Positions 1 to 10,531 of a DNA stretch of 64,000 bases are shown one piece after another. Position 1 is the first letter of the stretch; each line of letters begins with the position of its first letter. The notes under the pieces are model-generated. The model was not told where the DNA came from. It was given only the letters and a program-made list of their open reading frames with translations, and searched no databases. Both the position numbers and the translations under genes were made by a program. The stretch is from Euglena gracilis (taxonomy: Eukaryota; Euglenida; Euglenophyceae; Euglenales): the NCBI GenBank assembly GCA_039621445.1, contig CP154955.1, forward strand, positions 50,683,384 to 50,747,383. The letters run 5' to 3'.

Positions 1-866
1 CTGAAAATCTCAACAAACATTTTGAACTATTTATGGTGCCAGGCTGAGGGTGCCCATCCTTGTTTGAGGTCCATTGTGCAACGATGGGAAGGGCAGGACA
101 AAAAAACGATTCTTTCAATCCCTTGATGCCACTGCTGGTATCAATTCAACTCATCACAGTCATTTCATCACCATTTCTTGGGAACATTTTTGTCTTCCAG
201 CGACCGTCGGAAATATCATTACGCTCCATTTTCACAGGGTTTGTGTTGTTTGGTTTGTCTAAATGAGCCATCGGCCTTTTCCATTGGCCTTTCCATCGAA
301 AAGGCTTATTTGTTCTTGTTGCTGCAACTACCTACCAGGGGTTGTGTTTAGATACACTGAACAACGACCCCCCAAGGTCTCAACCAACCATCAAAACAAT
401 AGCTCCCCAGATAACACCCTCTGCATTAGCTCAATCCTGTGCTTTTTTTTTGCGGTTGCTTCTCGTGGAGGAGCCCAGGGTTTTCATTTTGGGGGGGGAC
501 CACCCAAACATTCCCCACATTCTGCATTCTTTTCTGCAAACCTTTTATCGGAGCCAATCCTCGGGGGGGGTGTTGGGTGCGGGGTATTTCCTCTGTTTGC
601 GGGATATTTGGTGAACAAGCGATCTTGGAACAGGATTTTCTTCCCGGCGTCCAGCTGCCTTTTCCGAGCTGTTTCCCAGCTTTACCTTCAATTGAAAGAG
701 CAGCAAGGTATATCGGTTTGAACTGCTCTCCTGTCACATAAAATTTTTCGAAAAGGTTTAAATTTTTTTCAACCACCCTGCCGGTATCTTCTTGCGTGTC
801 TTCCAGCACGTCCAGGTTCTTTTTGTGTGCAGCTTCTGATCTTTTTCAGATCTGCCTCTCCGTCAG
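1..866. other. Non-coding stretch before the first recognisable PP2C exon
   Basis: I see no gene here. The stretch has T runs and G runs of 7-8 (around 442-450, 490-498 and 561-568) typical of introns and spacers in this window. Because the PP2C exon starting at 867 lacks the conserved N-terminal DGHGG metal-binding box, earlier exons of that gene probably lie upstream, so this is most likely intron. Confidence 0.4.
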
Positions 867-3800
867 GCACAGCCGCAGCCCACTTCCTCCGGACGCACCT
901 TCACCGTGCCATTCTGGGACACCCACAGCTGTTGGCTGACCCACAGCAAGCTGCCCGCCACCAGCCCTCCTTCCATCCCCCGCTCCCCCCGAAATGCTGC
1001 GTTTACCTTGGGGGAACAACCTCGGCCCAAAGACCAACCAAAAACAACCCAAGCACAACCCAACAACTCGCGCACAGTGAAAGAAACGGGAAGCTGCAAC
1101 CACCACGCAGGATAAGATGGCACTGGTGCCGGCATGCTGTTTCCTCCCAGTTGGCTACCGTCTTTCAATTGGAATTTGGTTGGTCATTGTTCCATCTCAT
1201 GTCTGGACGAAAGAAATTGTAAGACCCATGCGTTTGGCCGATTCATTATTCTGTACGAGGCTGTTTACGGTGATTATCAGGGTTTTTAGGACGTTTTTTT
1301 TAAAGGCTCTTTGAGACTTTTTAACGTTTCTTTTTTGCCTATTATTTTCCAAGCGTGGTCCAAGAGCAGTCTGGGCATCGAACCTTTTTGATTTTGGTCG
1401 TCCAAAAATAAAAAGACCTTTGCTTGGGGCGGGGGGTGGATAGATTTTGGGTTTTGGGTGGATAGACAGTTTTCCAAGGAATTCTTGGAGTTGTATTTTT
1501 TTGTCGAGATTTTGCAACGTCAGCTTTTTTTTGGTCGGAACAACCTATTTTTTTTGACATAAGGTAATTTGAGGCATTTTGGTGAAAAAAATGTCAAGGG
1601 GCTGTTGGCATTTTTTTCAGGGGTTGAGCTTTTTCCTCAAGTGTGTTTTTATTGCATTTGAATTTTTTTGCAGCCTCATTTATGGCATCGAACACATGGT
1701 GTCAGGGTGTCCCTTCTCCTTGACTCGGTTTGATAGCCACCGCTTTGCTTTGAGTTCTCCACCCACTTTGCATACTTGCTCACCTTCAGAACCTGTAAGC
1801 AAGATCCACGTTTCCAAACCCAAACCCCAAGCAACCCCCCTCCTGTGTGAGGTCGGGTTTGGGCAACCCCGTCAGGAATGCGAGTGGCACTGCGAATAAG
1901 GTTGGCTGCCGCAGAGGGCATAGCAGAGGTGGAGCGCCGCTTCATCCAGTATGCCGACAGCCAGCGCCTGGACGCTGGCTCCACGCTGGCCGTCATTCTG
2001 ATTGTGGGTGTGCCAGTGTGGTTGTTGCCGCTGTAATCGCTGTGCCTTGTTGAAGCCCTATGCCTGCTCACGGGCACGGACAGGGACCCTGATCCTCTGT
2101 CCTTGCAGGGACGCAGCTGGTGGCGGCCAATGTCGGGGACAGCGAGGTGGTGCTGAACCGCGGTGGGCAGCCCGTGGTGCTCACCACCATCCACAACATG
2201 CTGAAGAACCCCCGCGAGGAGCTCGGGCGTTCTCCAATGGCGGGGTTCCCTTGTCAATGCATTTCCGTGTGTCGGGAGAGCGCCCGCCTGACTGAGAATC
2301 CGAGCTGGGCAGCTGGAACTTTTCTAGCCTCTGAGCTCTGGGGCTAGCCCCTCCAGTTAAATGCACAGGGGTGCGCACATTATTGGATTTATCATCACTT
2401 GCGATGCCCTGGGTTAAGCCCCATTGAATTAGCTATGCTGGGCTTGGGGACTGCCATGCGCAAAAATGCGGATGGACAAAACCACCATGACCTCTGTTTT
2501 TTTTGTTGAAATGTCTCTCCTGTGTCTCTGTTTCGTGAACCTGTGCGCTAGACGCCATCGATGGTCACCCCCCGAGCAAGTCTTCTGGGACAGGACAGGG
2601 ATTTTCGAGTTGGCATCTTTGTCAAATTTCGCGTTCGGCCTCTGTCCACCTTTCAGTGTGAGGTTGCTTCTTCCTCTGAAGTCGTGGGCAAAGGTGTGGA
2701 CGCCTGGCGGTGGAACGAGTGCGGGAGTGTGGCGGGCGTGTGCATCACAAGCGACTGGGCCATCCGCGGTACAACCCGCAGTTCTTCAGCATCGCTGTGA
2801 CGCGGTCCATCGGCAACCGCACCCACTCCTCCTCCTGTGTCCTGGTCGGGTTGTATTCTGGTTGAATTCGTTGGCAGTACAGTGAAAAGCAGAGCCCCCC
2901 CCCCAATAGACGGAGAGAGCTGCAGTCTGCTTTGGCTATATCGTATCTGGGTTGGTTACTGGAAACAACCAGGAATCTTATGTTTGGATTTTTGTTGCAT
3001 GATCTGGATGTGGAAAAAACATCACCCCCAGGGTGCGAAGAACACGAAAAACACCTTTCCTGGCGCTCCATGCCAGGTTGAACTGGTAAGAATTGAAATT
3101 TTGGACCGAAATCCCCAAGAATCAGAAGTTGCATAGTTTTTGTGCCCCAAAATGGGGTTTTCAGTAATTTTGCAAGGAAATTTTCAACCTTCCCAGTGCT
3201 TCGATGCCGACAGGGGTTGCTGACGTCTCAGAGTCAGAGTGGAGTTCACATTGGGAAAAGGGGGGCGTACAAACCCTCCACCCCAGACCCGTTTCCAGTT
3301 GTTTTTTTGACCAAATCCCGCCTTTCCAAATCCTCCCTTTGACCCTCAACTCCCAACAGCCCAGAGTTTGGACCCCCACGCTCTATCACGGGTCACTCAG
3401 AAACGAAGCAAGCTTGAGGGCGACGACGTCAGAGAAAGGAGCGCCCTGTGTATTGGTAATTTGATTTTCCCGTAACTCTGGCTGGCCCAAGTCATGGCCG
3501 TTTTGTGGATGTTTTGCTCCATGTACAGTGCAGTTTTGCCTGTTTTGACTCAGCCATTTATGGGCTATTTCGGGGCCAAAAGGTTCAAAAATAATAAAAA
3601 AACTCCAAAATAGTCAAAATGAATCCTCCATCACCTCGTACAGTCCAAACAGACCGTTTTAGCATTTTTTTGATTTCCAGAGTTTGAAATGATTGAATTA
3701 GCTCCAGAATGGTGGCCAATCCGTTTAAAAGCCTTGTGTTCTTCCATTCTGATTCCCCTGCAACGCTGGGCCGCCTGGTACCCCATTTCGGAAGTTGAGG

Positions 3801-6290
3801 CCACCGGCAACCATGTCTCTCAGACTTCTGCTGCCCCATGCCACCATCAGGCCGATCAAGTAAAGAGCTCAGCTCCATATGGAACCGGAGCGTATTTCGT
3901 TTTATTTTTGGGGGGTTGTTTTTTTTCAAACTTCGGCAAAAGCAACTGGTGATGCAAGCTCCGCCAGGGAGGGGCATAAGGTGGCATTTGGGGTTGAGCC
4001 TGGATCACAGGGGGGGTATTCAGACAAGTCTGGCACATTGGAAGGCGTGCCATGGCTGCTCTGTGGGTTTCACCTTCGAATGTCAGCTGATAATCAACAC
4101 CTCTTGACACTTGACAGACAGCAACGCTGCGGGGTGACAGCAGTGTTAAGGGTGCATTTTGCTGAGCGAAACAACCAGTTTCCAAACCTCCCTTGAGAGA
4201 GGAACGAAGAACGAAGCACGAGAACAAAGGCATCATGTCACAACCCATTGCATTGAATGCAAAAAGGGACATCTCTGCAGATACACCTGCTTAAGCACCC
4301 TGGACCCAGATGATAATGAATTTAATATGTATATATTTAATATATATTTAATATGTTTCTAATATGTATATTCCAGGTGTTATTTGTGATCATCTATTAG
4401 CATATATGCACATATCTGCATGTAAAAGTCCTGCAAAACCAGTGGTGACAACATCTGTGGACAGGGGGAATTGGGGGAAATGTGCCTGTGCCTTGGGGCT
4501 TGGGTGCGGCAGCGACCTGTTCTTCAAGCAGTGTGGTGAAGGGCAGGAGTCAGGCCTCATCGCGGAGGCGGACACGTGTTCGATGCAGCTAACCCATGAG
4601 GATCGCTTCGTCATTGTCGGCTGTGATGGGCTTTGGGATGTGATGTCCTACCAGCAGGTGTTGGCTGTGCCATTTTGAAAGCAAATGAACTGCAAATGGC
4701 TCAAACACATCCATTCTTGATTGCATCGTGTCAGAGTTCGCCAACCAATATTGTCATATTGCGGTGGGCATTGTCACATATCATTAACCCGCCCAAATGA
4801 CATACCTTGGGTCAGGAAACTTCTCAAACCCGGACCCCACGAGGGGGGGGTCGAGCCAGCCAGCACTTTCTCCAGCCAGCAGTCCCACCCGGGCTGAGGC
4901 CGGGGGGGGGGGGGGAATATGCAACTTGCATAATTTGCAATTTTTTTTTGCATAATCAGGTTTTTTCCGAAATTTGCACTGTTTTGCATTTTTTTTTGCA
5001 TTTTTTTTGTATAAAATATTTGTCCTGGAAAAATTTTTGTAGTTGGTAGCCATGTCATGTTTTGTCTCTGGTCCGTCTGCAGTTGCCTGGGGTCTTTGAT
5101 ATTTTCACCCTATTGAAAGGCAGCTTTGCAGAGGAGTGAATGTTTTCCGAGTTTGTTTTTGTCATTTCAGCTTGCTTAGACTGAATGTGCCATTCATGTT
5201 GATTTTCAAAGCTTCAGTGCTTGCTGTTGTCTTCCAGGAGGCCTTCTTTGTGAATTGTTGACAGGTACACCAGCATTGTCACATGTTTACGGATTTTGGC
5301 AGCAAAACTCTGTTACCTTCCAGCCTTTTCTCAGGGGTTTCAGGCAAGTTGCATTTTTTTTGCATTTTTTTGCATTTTTTTGCATTTTTTTTGACTTGCA
5401 TCATTTGAAGGGCCAAGTTGCATCCCCCTGCTGAGGCTGAGGCTGAGGGTGAGGCTGCCGCCCCCCCCCCCCCTCGAGGGTGGAGCGGTGATGAAGGTAT
5501 CGCAGCCCAGCACAGCCAGGCTGGACGGAATATTTTTGAAAAAGGGGGCCATAATGGTGATTTTTTGAGTTTTCGCCTCAACCTTTTGCTCAAAAAATGC
5601 ATCCCACGTGGATGTGGTTTTTTGGCTGGGTCCCAGCTTGGGTCCAGCCCGGCATCCAGGTTTCAACCACCTCCCCGGACCCCCCAGGGGGTGTGGGGTC
5701 CACACAGCACCTTTTGCAGCCAGCACCAGGCTGAATTCAAAGGCGGTGCGAATGCCGGGGGGGGGGGGGGGCGGATGCCTGCTGGGCAGGCTCAAACGAC
5801 ATTGGAGGCGTTCGAGACTCTCCTCCTGCGGACCGTCCCCCAATCGTAACCCCGCCCCCCAAGGGATGCCCAACGGCCACCTTTTCCTGACCTCTGCTGG
5901 TTTTTTCCCCAAACAGGGGCCATTTTTTTCGTCCACCATGCCCGTCATGCCCGTGGATTTGGCATTGAATGCGATGGGGCGGGAATTTTTTATCATTCAG
6001 ATTTTTAAAGTTAAAATTAAATTCAAATTTGATTGGTGATGATAATTCAACTTTCAAACCATTTTTTTCGAGTTTTTAAATACATTCACATGTTTGTTCT
6101 GCTTCTTGACCGCCCTGTTCCTGTTCCGCAGGCCATCGACTTCGCGGCGGCGGGCCTGGCGGCGGGCCAGAGCTGCCAGGAGGTGACAGAGGGGCTGGTG
6201 CAGCGGGCGCTGGCGCTGGGCAGCACGGACAACATCACCGCCCTGCTGGTCACCCTGCGCTGTGCGGGCTCCCCCCTGGGTTGTGTGTGA
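867..6290 (+). CDS. PP2C-family protein phosphatase, six 3' exons (N-terminus missing)
   Basis: Metal-dependent serine/threonine phosphatase. Proposed join: 867-949, 1917-2007, 2109-2244, 2694-2849, 4513-4657, 6132-6290; every junction keeps phase. Motifs in order: GTAAAHFLRTHLH (helix after the DGHGG box), AGSTLAVILIVG, VAANVGDSEVV (metal-binding Asp), ERVRECGGRV, RLGHPRYNPQFF, IAVTRSIGN, LIAEADTC, VIVGCDGLWDVMS (metal-binding Asp) and the C-terminal GSTDNITALLVTL. The stop is TGA at 6288-6290. Exons are GC-rich and introns are rich in homopolymer runs; the introns before exons 5 and 6 are 1663 and 1474 bp. The first donor appears to be GC (CAA|GC at 949/950) and the rest are GT. Family assignment is firm from the motif series. 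The exact borders of exons 1-4 are inferred, and a 12-residue stretch after TRSIG could mean a different donor for exon 4. The start codon and first exons lie outside or were not found. Confidence 0.78.
2850..4512 (+). other. Long PP2C intron
   Basis: The intron between the TRSIG exon and the DLFFK exon, inferred from phase-compatible GT at 2850 and AG at 4511-4512. It holds AT-rich TATATTTAATATGT-like iterations at 4322-4375 and no other recognisable gene. Confidence 0.55.
4658..6131 (+). other. Last PP2C intron, rich in homopolymers
   Basis: GT at 4658 and AG at 6130-6131, phase 0 on both sides. It contains repeated TTTTTTTGCAT-type runs (4940-5010, 5351-5397), a 12-C run near 5461, a G run of more than 12 near 5757 and blocks similar to the dispersed G/C-run repeats elsewhere in the window. 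No independent gene is seen in it. Confidence 0.6.
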
Positions 6291-9200
6291 AATGTGATGG
6301 AGGTGTGCGTGTGGTTGTCAAGGTTGTGGGTTGTGTGAAGCAGGGGTTTGCTTTAGCCAGAAGGGACCATACCCACCCCCACCACAGGGGGTCCGGGGTC
6401 TAGCAAGCCAGCACCTTTTTTCCAGCCAGCACCTCCTAGCCGGTTCAGTGGATCCCCTCCCCGGGGTCCACTGAAACAAAGTCCGGGCCAGCCCGGCAAA
6501 GCCAGGCTGGACCAGGGCGGTCCTTGAGGGAAGGGGAAATTTATTTTCTCTCTTTTGTTAAATTTTAATTGTTTTATCATTAATTTTTCATATATTATTC
6601 TTGATGCTTTTTTTTGCTTTTTATTTCTCAAGGACCGCCCCCTTTTGGGATTTAGATAGGGTTGAAAACCAAGTTGAAAAACGCATTTTTTGACGGCAAT
6701 GGTGACCAAAAAATTCTCAATATTCTTGCCCACTTTTTTAGTGTGTAGTTTTCATCGAATGCTCTGGACAGACGGAGTTTTTGAAAATTTCCTTGAGGAT
6801 GGGCTTGGCTGAATTTTTAAGGCGGTGCCGACCCGCCCCAGGGGGGGGGGGGGGGCACTCGAAGGCACCGCAGGGCACATGGCCAAAAGTGCCTAGGCAC
6901 TCGACTTCTGGCAGTGAAGGCGCCATAAGCCCAGAAAAGTGCATTTTTTGGGCACTTTTTGGTCCACGACCGCACAAAAAGTACCCCACCAAAACGAGCC
7001 AAAATTCTACCCCGAGGAAATTTCTTTTTGGGTATCTGCGACTGGGCAGTACAATTGTGGTTGGGGGTTGTTTTGTCCTGATTGTGTGTTCTGATTCTTA
7101 TGAGAACGCACATTTCATAGCGATTCCGAAGATGCACACGGGAACATAAAAACTTTTTGGGGTTTACCCCCCCACCTCCCGGTTCGTGTTTGCCTGTCTT
7201 GTCGCGAAGCACTGGTGGCATTTCCGCAACCTTGGGGAGTTCGGAGAGGTGTGACATCGTGACATCTCTCGGACAACTGAATTGGTTGGGTCGACCACCA
7301 ACCTGGATTCAAAAAAACCCTGGACACAAAGCCTGTCCTGCCTGATGATAGGGGGATGAAAGGAGGCAAAGCAAGGCGTTGCTCAAGAAAACTTGACCCC
7401 ACCCCTGGGGGCAGCAGCCCTTTTCAGTTCAAGCAGCCTTTTCCCAGCCAGCAGCATTTTACATGACCATACAATTGTCCATAAAACTGCCAATTGTGCA
7501 AAAATTCTGTTTCTTTGGCCCAAAAATTCCTCTGGCCAGCCCTTTTCTGACGCATTTTCGCCCATTTTTGCCCATGCACCACAAAAAAGCAAAATCCGTT
7601 GCCATCCAGCCACCCCCTTCGGGCAGATGGAGATAAAAATTAAAAACCCAATGGAGCGTGGGACCCCCATGGGCCATCGGGGGAACAAGGGGGGGGTCAG
7701 CCAGTGGCCTTTTTCAGCCTCCAGCCTCTGAGCTGGACCGCACCTCGGAGGTTCTTCTTGAACGCCCTGGCAGGAAGCGGAAACGGAACTCCAGGCAGTG
7801 AAGGGATTTTTTTGATTGCATGCTGGAGTAACTGCCTGGGGGTGGCACGGGTCCAAATGTGGGCAGCCCTGGATTGATTTCACGCCGCCCCTGCCACGGC
7901 CAGTGTAGATACCCCAGCCCCTGTGTCCTCACCCCCCTTTGCTTGCCTGACGGCTGTGCTGGCAGCGGCTGCGTAAGGGGCGGAATGTCAGACGAACCCA
8001 GGTGACGCCCCAAATAATTGGGCACCCCACCCCAGTCAATCAAATGCGGATTTGCGATTTTTTGTGGTTTTTTTTGTGTATTTTGCATTTTTTTCTGGAT
8101 ATTTTTCGAGTTTTTGTTGGGAAAAATTGATTATGAAAGCTTCCTCGTTTTGGTCCCGATTTTCACCAGAGACCGAAAAGGTTGTCAAAATTTTTGCATT
8201 TTTGCATTCCTTGGAACAAAACGAAGAAGTTTCCGCGGCAGAGACAAATTTTTTTCTGACCCTCTCTAACAGATAGTGTGCATCCCGGGGAGCGATTTCA
8301 CAACGATTTCAAATGTACTGTGCGGTTTTTTTTGCGTTTTTTTTTTGCGTTTTTTTGTGTCGCATTTTTGAGGGTCCGTGTTGCTCCCCCCCCCCCTGCC
8401 TCGATGGTCCAGAATTTTGGATTCTCTGCTTTGCTGGAACCATTTTGATTTGAATTGCTGCTCACACCCATCACACCCAAGGGTTCAGGTGGGTGTTCGT
8501 GCCAAATTTGCAAACTCATGGGGGGGGGAGAAAGGCTTTTGCCTGAAGGCCCAGGGCGGAGTTCTGGTGGTCCCCCTGAAAAATTTTCTCTCGCTGCGAG
8601 CCAAGGTTTAAATTTGTGTTCTAATTGTTTTTTTCCAGAGAATCCCAAGAATGGCCCAATAATGGGCGTTTTTGGCCAGTTTTCGGGGGTTAAAACCTTT
8701 TGGTGCTGGTTGGTGGGAAAACACACCCGCTGGCCCTGCTGGCGATCCCCAACCCCCCACCGGGGAAGGTCCGGTCGGCTTTCCACTGGCAAACTCTGGA
8801 CTGGACTTGCTGCGGCAATGCGAGAAAGGAGTGAAAGGGTGTGCACTCTGGTCAGGGAAGGATGAGTTCCAGTCCCTTTGCTTTGACCCCGCCGCAAACC
8901 CTCTAACCCATCGCAGGCCAAAGGACACCGACAGTGATGACCCCCAATGTAACCTCCCCTTGCTGTCAGCAACAGGATATTCGACGGTTTTTTTCACATA
9001 CCCACGTTCAAAAAACCAAGGACGATAAGGAATTTCTATTATCCCCCCCAAAACTTGACAACCAAAAGCAGCACAGACATGACCATGGACGAACGAAACA
9101 GGCGGGTATCGTTGTTTGAGTCGCAAACACTCAACGGAATTGAAAATTGCAAACACTCAACGGCCTCAGCCCCCCCCCCTCACCCACCCCTGGACCCCCT

Positions 9201-9513
9201 CACCCCCTGACCCCCTCACCCCTCCGCATCAGAGTCGAACTTTAACATCATTCAGCATTTTATCATGAAAGGCCAGGGATAATTTTCGGTTTTTTTTGTA
9301 CAAGATAAAATTGTGGTCGACATGGAACAAACCCCGCCTTTTCGGTCATCATGCACTCCATCGAAATTGTGACCTACTGGACAAAAAACTTCCCACAGGT
9401 AAATGGAGTTTTACAAGCGACCATTTGTTCATCTTCTACCAAAATGTCAAAATGTCGCAGAAACAAGAATTTGATACGTGAGAACAACAAGGAAAAACAC
9501 AGAGTTCATCATC
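6291..9513. other. Intergenic, low-complexity; one weak candidate exon
   Basis: Mostly homopolymer-rich DNA. The plus-strand reading at about 8790-8972 (GVKGCALWSGKDEFQS, then FDPAANPLTHRRPKD) looks more protein-like than its surroundings and could be an exon, but I see no convincing splice donor and no family. A (CCCCTCAC)-like simple repeat lies at 9170-9230. Confidence 0.3.
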
Positions 9514-9585
9514 GCGGTCATAGTTCAGTGGTGGAACGTCTGCTTAACACGCAGAAGGTCGTGGGTTCGAACCCCACTGATCGTA
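9514..9585 (+). tRNA. tRNA-Val (AAC)
   Basis: A complete 72-nt cloverleaf. Acceptor GCGGTCA pairs with TGATCGT, discriminator A at 9585. D arm GTTC/GAAC with loop AGTGGTG. Anticodon arm TCTGC/GCAGA with loop TTAACAC, giving AAC. T arm GTGGG/CCCAC with loop TTCGAAC. There is no intron. The internal A- and B-box regions needed for RNA polymerase III are intact, and it is followed by T-containing sequence, so it is probably functional. Confidence 0.93.
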
Positions 9586-9665
9586 AATTTAGTTTGTTTT
9601 CCTCTCATATCAGGTGAAATATATATTTCTGGCGAAACTCTGCTGTAAAAGGACGTTAAAAACGA

Positions 9666-9737
9666 TGGACGAACAGGGGATCGAACCCTGGACTTCCCGC
9701 ATGCGGAGCGGGCGCTCTACCACTGAGCTACACGCCC
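9666..9737 (-). tRNA. tRNA-Ala (CGC)
   Basis: A 72-nt cloverleaf on the minus strand. D arm GCTC/GAGC, anticodon arm CCCGC/GCGGG, T arm CAGGG/CCCTG with loop TTCGATC. The acceptor (GGGCGTG with TTCGTCC) contains a G3:U70 pair, the main alanine identity element, and agrees with anticodon CGC in the loop TCCGCAT. Oddities: position 33 is C instead of the near-universal U, and there is a T-T mismatch at acceptor pair 6-67. It is divergent from and close to tRNA-Val. Confidence 0.88.
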
Positions 9738-10261
9738 GATGTTACTTATCGTAAAAATTACGACCAAATTTGATGACCATAAAAATCATGACCATATTTT
9801 TTATGAAAGTTGATGCATGGGGACGGGAAAAAAAAACTAACTACCTCCTCTTCCCGAAGCCATGCCTGAGGAAAACCCTTCTTTTTTAATGACTTTCTCC
9901 CCTTTCCCCACCCCGTTTGCGGTTTTCAGATGGTAGACGCACCATAGCCCCCCCACCGAGACTAGCCAGGCCCATTTGCAGAAATACGTGAAAATTTGGC
10001 GAATTTTTTGGCAGGGGTTGTTTTTAAGGGTTAATGAACTGCTCTGCCAAATGAGTCGTAGAAGTCGCAACAAAATTTCCACACTGCAGGACCATTTTTC
10101 TGCGGGAAAACTTCCAGGAGCAAAAAATTTCCAAGGGGGAAGTTAAAAAAAAATGAACGAATTTTTGGCTGCCCCCACGGGTGTCATGGCTTCCCCCCTT
10201 TTTTATAAAGAAAACGGTTAGAAAAATAGCGCCCACGTGCGGCGGTTTGAGAAAACTCTCA
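9738..10261. other. Spacer between tRNA-Ala and DIRS element 1
   Basis: No gene recognised. The stretch is AT-rich and ends at the left junction of the retrotransposon. Confidence 0.5.
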
Positions 10262-10391
10262 GACCATTCGGGCTCCGCACTGCGAGATGGTGAGGTCCTG
10301 CTTTCCTTGCCGGCTGTTTTGTTCTGGTGTGTTTGTGCGTGCGCGGGGGGTGCTTCTTACTGCTTTTTGTTGCCGGAGTTGGCTGATTCTT
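10262..10391 (+). repeat. Left terminus and inverted repeat of DIRS element 1
   Basis: Positions 10262-10294 are the unique left end (complement of 14364-14397). About 10295-10391 is the inverted repeat shared with 14685-14785, including the GTTTGTGCGTGCGCGGGG block. Confidence 0.8.
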
Positions 10392-10531
10392 AATTCTGCC
10401 CTTCGACCTCAAGGAGAAAGAATTTCAACTCAACGAGTTCAACAACGTTCAACCACACCGACCAGTCAATACAGAGGAGGAAGAGCAATCTGGACGATAT
10501 AGAAAAGCGGAGAAAGAAAATTTTGATTTCC

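Noticed and set aside
426-809. Minus-strand open frame of 127 codons
   Set aside because: No motif, and mostly translated G/C and A/T runs.
3585-4272. Open frames on both strands in the fourth PP2C intron
   Set aside because: Lie between two phase-compatible PP2C exons and show no family resemblance.
5340-5996. 218-codon minus-strand open frame in the PP2C intron
   Set aside because: Composed mostly of translated homopolymers (Pro, Gly, Lys runs) inside a supported intron.
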